A stretch of DNA of 37,426 nucleotides from Bacillota bacterium (GTDB lineage Bacteria > Bacillota > Clostridia > Lachnospirales > WQUN01). Below the pieces are notes generated by a model. The model made no database searches, was not told the DNA's origin, and saw only the letters and a program-made list of their open reading frames with translations. The stretch lies in NCBI GenBank assembly GCA_009782085.1, contig WQUN01000260.1, positions 1 through 37,426 on the forward strand. The letters are read 5' to 3'. Below, one piece after another: positions 31,075 to 37,426 of the stretch; the stretch's first letter is position 1, and every line of letters starts with the position of its first letter. The position numbers and the translations under genes were made by a program.

Positions 31075-31103
31075 ATTACTATGAAAATAAACGGCAAATA
31101 GAC
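31075..31103 (-). promoter_or_regulatory. Possible sigma-E-like promoter for spoIIP
   Basis: On the minus strand GTCTATTT (31096-31103) and CATAGTAAT (31075-31083) are separated by 12 bp, loosely like sigma-E promoters (ATA-type -35, CATA-type -10). They lie 33 bp before the spoIIP start. The match is partial, so this rests mainly on the known regulation of spoIIP. Confidence 0.3.
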
Positions 31104-31180
31104 CGTAAAATGCGAGTAGGCCGTAAATCGCGTTAAGCAAAATTCTTCATGCGTTTCTCGTGCCGAACCGGAATATCCCC

Positions 31181-31209
31181 TTGCCGTTACAAGTGAAAAA
31201 TGCTAAAAT
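31181..31209 (+). promoter_or_regulatory. Candidate promoter for the MATE-rex unit
   Basis: TTGCCG (31181-31186), a 17-bp spacer and TAAAAT (31204-31209) on the plus strand. The -35 is weak and the start codon is about 209 bp away with copy B4 in between, so the link to the MATE gene is tentative. Confidence 0.35.
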
Positions 31210-31231
31210 TTAATAAATAAAAAATTAACAA

Positions 31232-31344
31232 TAGACTTCTTCGGAAATTGTCGTTTGTCATTCTGAGCGAAGCGAAGAATCTTGATTTCAAGACCCTTCG
31301 CTGCGCTCAGCTGACAGCGAAAAATCAATTTCCGAAGAAGTCTG
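31232..31344. repeat. Family B element with complete terminal repeats (copy B4)
   Basis: Perfect 18-bp terminal inverted repeats AGACTTCTTCGGAAATTG and CAATTTCCGAAGAAGTCT enclose the family B hairpin (TCATTCTGAGCGAAGCGAAG against CTTCGCTGCGCTCAGCTGAC). About 113 bp. It shows that the widespread hairpin can travel inside a larger MITE-like unit; B2 keeps only the left end. Confidence 0.88.
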
Positions 31345-31360
31345 ATCATCTTTGTTTCCA

Positions 31361-31395
31361 GTTTTCAGTTTTCAGTTTTCAGTTTTCAGTTTTCA
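31361..31395. repeat. Heptamer microsatellite GTTTTCA x5
   Basis: Five perfect GTTTTCA units, with degenerate units on both sides. It ends 22 bp upstream of the MATE start codon. As a 7-bp repeat in the leader it could vary by slippage and change spacing to upstream signals. Confidence 0.85.
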
Positions 31396-31417
31396 GTTTC
31401 CAGCACCGAGGTGCCCC

Positions 31418-32806
31418 ATGACCGTCATGAAGGACAGCGTCCGCCGGTATCTGCCAAGGCTGTGGAAAATATCGGTCCCGATCATAATCGAGCAGGTCTT
31501 TATCACTGTTATGGGCATGGTCAACACAGCGATGGTCTCGACCGTGGGTAAGTACGCCCTGTCGGCCGCCGGCATGGTGGACAACATCAGCAACGTCGTC
31601 ATAGCCGTGTTCGCGGCCCTGACCACCGGCGGCGCGATAGTCGTGGCCCAGCGGACCGGCGCGGGGGACAAGGCCGGCGCCTCCTCCGCCGCGGCCCAGT
31701 CCGTGGTCATGTCCCTGTCCATCTCCATTGTCCTCTTCCTGTCGTTTTTCATATTCAGGCGGCAGATCATCTACGGCCTGTTCGGCGCGGCCGAACCGGA
31801 CGTGGTCGAGGCCGGGAGCAAGTATTTTTTTATCATCAATTTCTCATACCCCGTTTTGGCTATCCTGGAGACCATGTTCGCCTCGATCCGCGGGAGCGGG
31901 AACACCGGCACGCCCATGCTGATCTCCCTCGGGATGAACGTGTTCAACTTCATCTTCGGCTATATCTTCATAATAGGCATAAACCTGCCGTTTTTGCACA
32001 CCAGGAGCCTGGGCGTCGCCGGAGGGGCTGCGGCGCTGCTGATCTCCAGGTCGCTGGGCATGATCGTTTCCGTTGTCTATCTGCTCAAAAAATCTAAGAC
32101 GATCAAGTTCGGCAGCATAGCTATGTTCAAGCCAAAGTGGAACGTTCAGAAAATGGTGCTGGGCTTCGGCCTGCCCACCGGGGCGGAGTCCGTCCTGTTC
32201 CAGGCCGGCCGGCTGATAACTCAGCTGTTCATAGTCGGCATGGGCACGGCGGCGATGGCCGCGAACACCGTGAGCGGGAGCGTCGCCGGGTTCACGAACG
32301 TCCCCGGGAACGCGTTTTCCATAGGGACGATGATCGTGATCGGCCAGATGATCGGCCAAGGCAGGGTCGACGAGGTCAGAAGGGCGTCGCTGTTCTCCGT
32401 GTTCTGCGGGACGGTGGTCATGGGCGCGCTGTGCCTGGCGATTTTCCCGGCGGCGGGCTTTCTCGCCCGCGTCTACAACCTGGACGGCGACTCTCTGCGC
32501 TTCTTCAAGCAGATACTGTATTCCAGCCTGATCGTCACGCCGTTCATATGGCCCATATCCTTTGTCACGCCCGCGGCCCTTCGGGCGGCGGGCGACGTGA
32601 AATACACGATGATCGTCGCGACGGTGAGCATGTGGCTCTTCCGCATCGCCGTGGGATATATCGCGGGGATATATTTCAGGCTCGGCCCGGTCGGGGTGTG
32701 GGTGGGCATGTACGTGGACTGGCTGGTGCGCGGGGTGCTGTTCATGCAGAGGTTCCTCTGCGGCAAATGGCGCAAACACGTGAAATTGGCGCAAATAGGG
32801 ACGTAA
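31418..32806 (+). CDS. MATE family efflux transporter
   Basis: The 462-residue protein is a polytopic MATE antiporter with about 12 hydrophobic helices. Landmarks include IIIEQVFITVMGMVNTAMVS near the N-terminus, AVFAALTTGGAIVVAQRTGAGD and, in the second half, GLPTGAESVLFQAGRLITQLF and GTMIVIGQMIGQGRVDE. Such proteins export drugs or cationic metabolites with Na+ or H+. The ATG at 31418 has GAGGTG upstream; the longer frame to 31352 is only the heptamer repeat. It lies 33 bp before rex, and redox control by Rex is possible. Confidence 0.93.
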   Translation: MTVMKDSVRRYLPRLWKISVPIIIEQVFITVMGMVNTAMVSTVGKYALSAAGMVDNISNVVIAVFAALTTGGAIVVAQRTGAGDKAGASSAAAQSVVMSLSISIVLFLSFFIFRRQIIYGLFGAAEPDVVEAGSKYFFIINFSYPVLAILETMFASIRGSGNTGTPMLISLGMNVFNFIFGYIFIIGINLPFLHTRSLGVAGGAAALLISRSLGMIVSVVYLLKKSKTIKFGSIAMFKPKWNVQKMVLGFGLPTGAESVLFQAGRLITQLFIVGMGTAAMAANTVSGSVAGFTNVPGNAFSIGTMIVIGQMIGQGRVDEVRRASLFSVFCGTVVMGALCLAIFPAAGFLARVYNLDGDSLRFFKQILYSSLIVTPFIWPISFVTPAALRAAGDVKYTMIVATVSMWLFRIAVGYIAGIYFRLGPVGVWVGMYVDWLVRGVLFMQRFLCGKWRKHVKLAQIGT

Positions 32807-32839
32807 CGCAAATCCCGGTTCGTATAAAGGAGATTATAT

Positions 32840-33481
32840 ATGACCGATGAGATTTCTCCGGCGGTGGTGCGCAGGCTGCCGCGATATTACAGATACCTCG
32901 GCGAGCTTCGCAGGAACGGCGTGGCGCGGATATCCTCCATGGAGCTAAGCGAGAGGATGAAGCTGACCGCGTCGCAGATACGCCAGGACCTGAACAATTT
33001 CGGGTGCTTTGGCCAGCAGGGGTACGGGTACAACGTCGGGTCGCTCCTGGACGAGATCGGCCGGATACTCGGCCTCACGCGGTCTTACGCCATGGTCGCC
33101 GTCGGCGCGGGGCATCTCGGCCAGGCTTTGGCCAGGGACGAGAGGCTGGCCCAGCGGGGCTTCGTGTTCAGGGCCCTTTTCGACATCGACCCGGCGCTGA
33201 TAGGCGCGCGCGTGAACGGCGCCCAGATACTCGCCGCCGATAAAATGGAGGATTTCCTCAGGGAAAACCCGGTGGACATCGCGGCGCTGACCTTGCCGAC
33301 GAGGGAGAGCGCCGAGCAGGCCCTGGGGCGGATCGCCGCCTGCGGCGTGAAGGCGCTCTGGAATTTTACGCATGTGGATCTGGATCTGTCCGCGTACCCC
33401 AATGTGATCGTGGAGAACGTGCACCTGACGGACAGCCTGATGATGCTGTCGTATAAGCTGGCGAAGGAAAAACAGGAATAA
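32840..33481 (+). CDS. rex: Redox-sensing transcriptional repressor Rex
   Basis: The 213-residue protein is Rex, which senses the NADH/NAD+ ratio and represses fermentation and anaerobic genes. It has an N-terminal winged helix (residues 5-80; RRLPRYYRYLGELRRNGVARISS, ASQIRQDLNNFGCFGQQGYGYNV) and a Rossmann domain with VAVGAGHLGQAL, then FRALFDIDP and a C-terminal dimerisation helix. AAAGGAG lies upstream of the ATG. It follows the MATE gene on the same strand. Confidence 0.96.
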   Translation: MTDEISPAVVRRLPRYYRYLGELRRNGVARISSMELSERMKLTASQIRQDLNNFGCFGQQGYGYNVGSLLDEIGRILGLTRSYAMVAVGAGHLGQALARDERLAQRGFVFRALFDIDPALIGARVNGAQILAADKMEDFLRENPVDIAALTLPTRESAEQALGRIAACGVKALWNFTHVDLDLSAYPNVIVENVHLTDSLMMLSYKLAKEKQE

Positions 33482-33495
33482 AAGGAATAACAGAC

Positions 33496-33693
33496 GTGAC
33501 TGGAATAATTATTGTTTGGTTTTTGTTTGAAGAGAAGAAAATGTCGCTGCGTCACTTTGCTTTCAAGGAATGTACGCCGCTGCTCATCCAGGATTTTATT
33601 ATTCACATGAAATCCGCCGGAAACTCCGCAAGCACCTGCAACCGCAGGCTCTCGGCCCTGCACGCTTATCTTTGGTTTGCCTCGGATCAGTAA
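33496..33693 (+). pseudogene. Tyrosine recombinase fragment (N-terminal SAM-like domain only)
   Basis: From about 33541 the frame reads MSLRHFAFKECTPLLIQDFIIHMKSAGNSASTCNRRLSALHAYLWFASDQ. This is the core-binding (SAM-like) domain of a phage-type tyrosine recombinase. The frame stops at 33693 and no catalytic domain (R-H-R-Y) follows. Upstream codons to 33496 have no homology I recognise. It is a remnant of an integrase of an element that once lay here. Confidence 0.75.
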
Positions 33694-33703
33694 AAACCGT
33701 CGC

Positions 33704-33856
33704 ATGAATTGTGGCGAATCCTTGATCAAGTCGATCTATATGTCGATCCAGGAGATCAACAAGAAATGGACAGCTTCAGTCCGTGACTGGACAGAGATTT
33801 GGGGGCAGTTTACCATCTTTTTCGATGATAGGCTGCGCAAAGTGAAAACTGCTTAA
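33704..33856 (+). pseudogene. IS256-type transposase C-terminal remnant
   Basis: A 50-codon frame (ATG 33704 to TAA 33856) reads ...SLIKSIYMSIQEINKKWTASVRDWTEIWGQFTIFFDDRLRK. This matches the C-terminus of IS256-family transposases (the KKWT...W...L...F.DRL pattern). The rest of the transposase and clear inverted repeats are missing. It lies 10 bp after the integrase fragment. From 33857 to 33940 I see nothing recognisable. Confidence 0.7.
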
Positions 33857-33953
33857 AACCGGGTTTATCCGCTTGGGGCATACCGCCAGCCTCCCGGCTG
33901 ACGCGCGGCTCATCCGAAAACTTTTATGACGGGCAAATGGCGGAGGTATCCAT

Positions 33954-34709
33954 ATGAGTCTGATTCACTACAAATTTTTTTCAGAATGCCTAGGGGTTCA
34001 AACAGGGATTTATATCTGTCTGCCCCAGCCGCCGTCTTACCGAGAACCGCGGTCTGTTACGCCTCCATATCCTGTCCTGACGCTGCTCCATGGACAGTTG
34101 GACGACTATACCGCCTGGTCGAGATACACGTCGATCGAAAGATATGCCGACGAGCGCAAGCTTGCCGTTGTCATGCCCGATATAGCCAGAAGTTTTTGCG
34201 TCGATATGTCCTGCGGTTACAGGTATTTTGATTATATCACACGGGAGCTGCCCTATGTCACCGAGGCCGTCTTTCCGTTAAGCGGAAAACGGGAGGAGCG
34301 CGCCGTCGCCGGGCTATCCATGGGGGGCTACGGCGCTTTTCTTCTGGCGCTGTCACGCCCGGACAAATTCTCGGCCGCGGCTTCCCTGTCGGGATGCCTG
34401 GACATGGCGGACTACGACCCGGAATGGTTCCTGCCCGGCGAATATGACGCGATCTTCCCGCGCGAACTGGCGGAGAGCCGTTACGACCTGTTCAGGCTGC
34501 TGCGCGGTTTGAGCGGAAACACAGCCGGCATCCCCCGGCTGTATCACTGCTGCGGAGCCGAAGATTCTCTGCTTGCGCAAAACAGAAAATTCTCCGGTTT
34601 TGCCGCGTCCCTCGGGGTTCCGGCGCTCTATTCGGAAGAGCCCGGCGACCATGGCTGGGCTTATTGGGATAAAAAAATACAGGACGTGATTAATTGGCTA
34701 AATATCTGA
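33954..34709 (+). CDS. Esterase family alpha/beta hydrolase
   Basis: The 251-residue protein belongs to the esterase D / tributyrin esterase family. It has LLHGQLDDYTAW (oxyanion region), nucleophile Ser122 in AGLSMGGYG, a likely acid Asp204 in GAEDS and His233 in GDHGW. It should cleave acyl esters, perhaps acetylated sugars, in the cytoplasm (no signal peptide). GGAGG precedes the ATG with good spacing. The gene looks intact although surrounded by broken genes. Confidence 0.9.
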   Translation: MSLIHYKFFSECLGVQTGIYICLPQPPSYREPRSVTPPYPVLTLLHGQLDDYTAWSRYTSIERYADERKLAVVMPDIARSFCVDMSCGYRYFDYITRELPYVTEAVFPLSGKREERAVAGLSMGGYGAFLLALSRPDKFSAAASLSGCLDMADYDPEWFLPGEYDAIFPRELAESRYDLFRLLRGLSGNTAGIPRLYHCCGAEDSLLAQNRKFSGFAASLGVPALYSEEPGDHGWAYWDKKIQDVINWLNI

Positions 34710-34713
34710 TCGA

Positions 34714-35348
34714 TTGTCGTGCCCCCGCCTTTTAGGCCGGATATGGAAATGCCGTAAGCCACGCCGTACAACAGCTTATGCGCTGATTGACGTTCAGAAT
34801 GCCTATGCTATTGTGTCAGCCGTTCACCGAAACGGACCGATCAACGACGCGGCCAGAGTTACGGACGGAATAATCGGCGATTTCTGCGAGGTGGCCGTAG
34901 GCCCGCACTACATCCAGCTCGACCTCGGCAAGAGCTATTATCTGGACACCGTTATGTTCTCGAGCGGCGCGTTTGCGGCTTCCACACCGGATAGCGTGAC
35001 GGCCCTGCAAATTGCCTTGGACGAGGCGAAAACCGTCAACGGCGACGGCGCGGCGGCGCAGGCGGACGTGGACGGCGCGCTCCGGGCTGCGCTGGACAAC
35101 GCCCGGGCATCCCATGGGACATTCACCTGCACAGTCAAGTCGATGCTCGCCAAGGTCGCCAAATTGCAGAAGATACCGTTCGCATGGACGGGCAGCGGCG
35201 CGCTTATGTTCACAAACTCAAACGCGGCTGTGTGCAATGTGACGCCCGAGACGGGACGTTTGTTCCGCTGAAAGCGGGTATAGCCGTCATTACCATAGCC
35301 ATACCCGACGGCACTAAATATCTGTTTGCCGTTACCGTGACGGTGTAG
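34714..35348 (+). pseudogene. Frameshifted fragment of an F5/8C-FIVAR-Big_2 surface protein
   Basis: The first frame (to 35271) encodes a discoidin-like end (VTDGIIGDF..., YIQLDLGKSYYLDTVMFSS), then a FIVAR-type helix (LQIALDEAKTVNGDGAAAQADVDGALRAALDNA) and the start of a Big_2 Ig-like fold (FAWTGSGALMFTNSNAAVCNVTP). The rest of Big_2 (DGTFVPLKAGIAVITIAIPDG...VTVTV) continues in another frame from 35250 to a stop at 35348. Removing one GA from CCCGAGACGGG near 35248 restores a single frame. There is no signal peptide and the apparent start is TTG, so the 5' part is also missing. Probably the C-terminus of a former secreted enzyme or adhesin. Confidence 0.78.
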
Positions 35349-35591
35349 CGGAGAAACAATGTTCAGCCAGAAAGCAGCTCAGAAAATTACAAAAAGAAAG
35401 CGACTTTCTACCGTCCAAAGTCAGAAAGCCGCATTCCAACGGGTTTTTCAGAGCGCCTATCGACACCGTACTTAAACAATTCCGTTAAGACGGCACTGGC
35501 GCACCGCTCCGCCATTCTTGCCAGAAGTTTAAGGGATGAGGGCAGGATTGTAAATCAGAAAAAATCTGCTCCCTTTGGTGAGGACGTCAAG

Positions 35592-35825
35592 ATGGTTCGG
35601 AAAATTTCCCAGAAGCAGAAAATTCTCACGCCCGGCGAAAAAGATGAACTGAGAACAAAATATAAAAGCGGCATGACTATGACGGTCTTAGCCGACCTGT
35701 ATAGCTGCCATTATACTACGGTCAGTAGGATACTCAATAATACAAAATGTTTCTCTGTAGAAGATAGGCAGCCCAAATGCATTGAGAGGCTGAATATCCC
35801 AACGGGTATTAATCTTGAGGCATAA
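35592..35825 (+). CDS. Small helix-turn-helix protein or recombinase tail
   Basis: The 77-residue frame contains a convincing homeodomain-like HTH: LTPGEKDELRTKYKSGMTMTVLADLYSCHYTTVSRILNN. This type is common in transposases and at the C-termini of resolvases. The same frame is open upstream to about 35390 without a good start, so this may be the end of a decayed gene. No other recombinase motif is visible. The 35349-35591 stretch holds no other supported gene. Confidence 0.45.
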   Translation: MVRKISQKQKILTPGEKDELRTKYKSGMTMTVLADLYSCHYTTVSRILNNTKCFSVEDRQPKCIERLNIPTGINLEA

Positions 35826-35969
35826 TCCATTTACCGCCGTCAGAATACCCGTTTTTTCTTCAGTTGTGTAAAAAGTATAATTCTCAGCAATCATCTCTGG
35901 GTTCATTTTTTCCCATGCTTGCTTAACTAAGAATAATACTTCGTTCTTCATATTAATTTTCACTGACAT
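35688..35969 (-). CDS. Hypothetical small protein (doubtful)
   Basis: The frame from ATG 35969 has an AGAGGTG ribosome binding site and an N-terminal half of natural-looking composition (MKNEVLFLVKQAWEKMNPEMIAENYTFYTTEEKTG). The C-terminal half overlaps the HTH frame on the other strand and looks like its shadow. Either the gene is truncated by fusion to foreign DNA or only one of the two frames is real. No family recognised. Confidence 0.3.
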   Translation of the reverse strand: MSVKINMKNEVLFLVKQAWEKMNPEMIAENYTFYTTEEKTGILTAVNGLCLKINTRWDIQPLNAFGLPIFYRETFCIIEYPTDRSIMAAIQVG

Positions 35970-36103
35970 GCCCACCTCTGTATTCTGACAGCGGTTTTGA
36001 CAGCAACGGTGTCAAAAAATGTCATGGCGTACTGTCTGCGAACGAATGGCCGAACAGAGGTTGTATGAAACATATCGGGGGAGAAATCAATACCTGATCG
36101 TTG

Positions 36104-36148
36104 TTGTGGTCCAGGAGGTCGGCGGTTCAAATCCGCTCGCTCACCCCA
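36104..36148 (+). tRNA. Detached 3' half of a tRNA-His gene (partial)
   Basis: The sequence runs from the anticodon loop TTGTGGT (anticodon GTG) through the 3' anticodon stem CCAGG, variable AGGTC, T-arm GGCGG-TTCAAAT-CCGCT, acceptor strand CGCTCAC, a C discriminator and encoded CCA. The upstream bases cannot form the D-arm, 5' anticodon stem or matching acceptor strand. It is therefore a 3'-half fragment, of the kind left at the far end of an integrated element. Not expected to give a functional tRNA. Confidence 0.65.
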
Positions 36149-36315
36149 GAGGTAGAAGAGCAAGGCTCGGTTGCATTTATCGGTGTGCGAAAGTTGAGTA
36201 TTATATTATGATATTTCATATTATGTTTAACATTGTCACATTCTGACAGGAGATAATAAGCTTTTAGGGTACTCCAAAATGAGTGTAATACAGACAATAG
36301 TATCCAAATTGTGAA

Positions 36316-36360
36316 CTAAAAAGAGGCCCACCTTCCTGAATATATGGATGGTTAAGCCTC
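36316..36360 (-). terminator. Rho-independent terminator of the SLH gene
   Basis: On the minus strand GAGGCTTA (36360-36353) pairs with TGGGCCTC (about 36330-36323; G-T wobbles included), followed by CTTTTTAG. A smaller inner stem is possible. It lies about 165 bp after the SLH stop, with family A copy A3 in between, and may also work weakly for plus-strand transcripts. Confidence 0.6.
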
Positions 36361-36403
36361 ATTTTGGTATAAAGCTAAATCCAGACTAAACAGAAAATTA
36401 GTA

Positions 36404-36508
36404 TTATACCGGATGCAGAAAACATTTGCCGATGACGAGCCGATTCGACGAACGCTTCAGCGGCGAATCGGCGACAGAGGAGGCTAATGTTTTCGCACTC
36501 CGGTATAA
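36404..36508. repeat. Family A palindromic repeat, long form (copy A3)
   Basis: TTATACCGGATGCAGAAAAC on the left and CGCACTCCGGTATAA on the right, in the opposite orientation to A1 and A2. The central hairpin has one mismatch (GATTCGACG versus CGGCGAATC). About 105 bp, starting 18 bp after the SLH stop codon. Sequence between 36149 and 36315 shows nothing recognisable. Confidence 0.88.
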
Positions 36509-36526
36509 TTACTGCACATCTGAAGC

Positions 36527-37426
36527 TTACTCCAGTCCGTTTGCCGCTAGGAGTACATCGATAAAGAACCAATCGGTATCGGCCAAATCGATGAATGTGA
36601 CGGCATATTCTCTACTGATATCCGCAGTCCACCCAAGCAATTTGTTTACTATTGTAACTGTTTCTGCTCTCGTAATATTTTTATCAGGCATAAACGTCCC
36701 GTCGGGGTAACCACTGATCCAACCCTTGTTGTAAGCATTTTTGATTGAGTTTGCAGCCCAATGTTCGTTGTGAACATCTGAAAATGGCATATCGCCTGTA
36801 TCATCGTACACTTCAAATTTTGATACCATGGTAGCAAACTCCGCCCTCGTTATTAGGTTGGCCCCTTTGAATGTACCATCGGGGTAGCCCACAACAATCC
36901 CTTTAGCAGCGAGATAACCAACCGCTTCAGAATACCATTGATCTTTAGGTACGTCGCTAAACTTACTGACTTCATTTACATAGCCAGCTTTGTCATTATC
37001 AATGATAATCGAATAGAAAAGCACCGCAGCTTCGTAACGAGTAATGTTTTTGTTGCCGCCAAATGTACCATCAGGATATCCGGATACATAACCCATTATA
37101 CCACTTTTATCAAGCGCTGGAAACTTTGAGGCCACAGATGATTCGGATTCTGGCATCTGCTCTTCGGTTATAGTTTCAGTCGGTACAGAACTGGTCGAGG
37201 CAGGATTAGTTGGGTAAGTCGGTATGTAACCACTACCACCGCCGGGTGAAGGCTTTGGGGTTGGAGTGGGCGTCGGATCATTGCTCGTGAACTGGGCAAT
37301 AAGCTCAATATCTCTCATAGTAGTAAACTTGTATTCCAAATCCATCGATACAAGGGTGTTTCCCTCATACCATCCCTTAAATGGCGCATCTGTTAGCGGA
37401 ATAACATTGACTTTAGCGTACTCTCC
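36527..37426 (-). CDS. S-layer-homology domain surface protein, 5' end outside the window
   Basis: The frame is open to the right edge, so the N-terminus (signal peptide) is missing. The visible 299 residues begin with a repeat like bacterial Ig/InlB-B (Listeria_Bact_Flg_new) domains (FKGWYEGNTLVSMDLEYKFTTM...AQF). A Pro/Thr/Ser/Gly linker (NDPTPTPTPKPSPGGGSG) comes next, then three SLH repeats with GYVSGYPDGTFGGNKNITRYEA, GIVVGYPDGTFKGANLITRAEF and GWISGYPDGTFMPDKNITRAET, each introduced by FSDV...W-type segments. SLH domains hold proteins to pyruvylated wall polymer. The last part (FIDLADTDWFFIDVLLAANGLE) ends abruptly in a partial fourth unit beside copy A3. AT-rich relative to the window. 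Confidence 0.93.
   Translation of the reverse strand, partial: GEYAKVNVIPLTDAPFKGWYEGNTLVSMDLEYKFTTMRDIELIAQFTSNDPTPTPTPKPSPGGGSGYIPTYPTNPASTSSVPTETITEEQMPESESSVASKFPALDKSGIMGYVSGYPDGTFGGNKNITRYEAAVLFYSIIIDNDKAGYVNEVSKFSDVPKDQWYSEAVGYLAAKGIVVGYPDGTFKGANLITRAEFATMVSKFEVYDDTGDMPFSDVHNEHWAANSIKNAYNKGWISGYPDGTFMPDKNITRAETVTIVNKLLGWTADISREYAVTFIDLADTDWFFIDVLLAANGLE

Noticed and set aside
35960..36163. 67-residue minus-strand frame with GERADLNRRPPGPQQR
   Set aside because: A well-known kind of false protein read from the antisense of a tRNA; here it covers the tRNA-His fragment.

Overview
The window looks like a chromosomal piece of a GC-rich, endospore-forming, anaerobic member of the Clostridia (Bacillota). 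The evidence is a SpoIIP sporulation protein, the redox repressor Rex, the FakA/Asp23 pair, tandem type I signal peptidases, an S-layer-homology protein, a two-cluster ferredoxin-type DUF362 protein and strong Bacillota-style ribosome binding sites. Most genes are GC-rich with GC-ending codons. Several short tracts are clearly AT-richer: 7.6-8.3 kb, 22.3-23.1 kb, parts of 33.5-36.3 kb, and the SLH gene at the right edge.

Positions 1-21.3 kb are almost entirely minus-strand. Read right to left, this stretch holds: (i) a catabolic-looking operon (21276 to 15581) of flavin reductase, sugar-phosphate isomerase/epimerase, URO-D family protein, Gfo/Idh/MocA oxidoreductase, a second URO-D family protein and a DUF362 ferredoxin protein, preceded by a good sigma-A-type promoter; (ii) an AbrB-PIN toxin-antitoxin pair; (iii) two M16 peptidase-like genes (ymfF, ymfH) and lgt; (iv) the conserved asp23-fakA-recG neighbourhood, interrupted by a short AT-rich island; (v) a ComEC-like MBL hydrolase, a DUF3006 protein, a diverged PurM homologue, a TPR protein and a YmfI-type reductase; (vi) rplM-rpsI-rpmF behind their own near-consensus promoter. 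YmfF, YmfH and YmfI together form the auxiliary protein set linked to EF-P 5-aminopentanol modification, here split over two loci.

From 22.3 kb to the end, gene directions are mixed. This part contains a methyltransferase, a YesN-like response regulator, an orphan Phd antitoxin, a C_GCAxxG_C_C protein, a CopZ-like chaperone, a secreted CAP-domain protein, two signal peptidases, a DUF1858 protein, spoIIP, a MATE transporter and rex. Positions 33.5-36.3 kb are a graveyard: a tyrosine-recombinase fragment, an IS256-type transposase tail, a frameshifted F5/8C-FIVAR-Big_2 protein, and a detached 3' half of a tRNA-His gene. An intact esterase sits among them. The window ends inside an SLH-domain surface protein.

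The most striking feature is the intergenic DNA. Most long gene-free gaps are filled with palindromic repeats of several families: A, a MITE-like element with TATACCGGA ends in long, short and half forms; B, hairpins built on GTCATTCTGAGCGAAGCGAA, one copy with perfect 18-bp terminal repeats; C, GTAGGGCGGGGGC paired repeats; D, a 266-bp nested inverted repeat; and two further one-off elements. Family A and another element share an almost identical central hairpin loop although their arms differ. No transposase able to mobilise them is visible here. I see no intact, clearly novel multi-gene defence or biosynthetic system; the best candidates for undescribed biology are the repeat families and the URO-D/Gfo/DUF362 operon.
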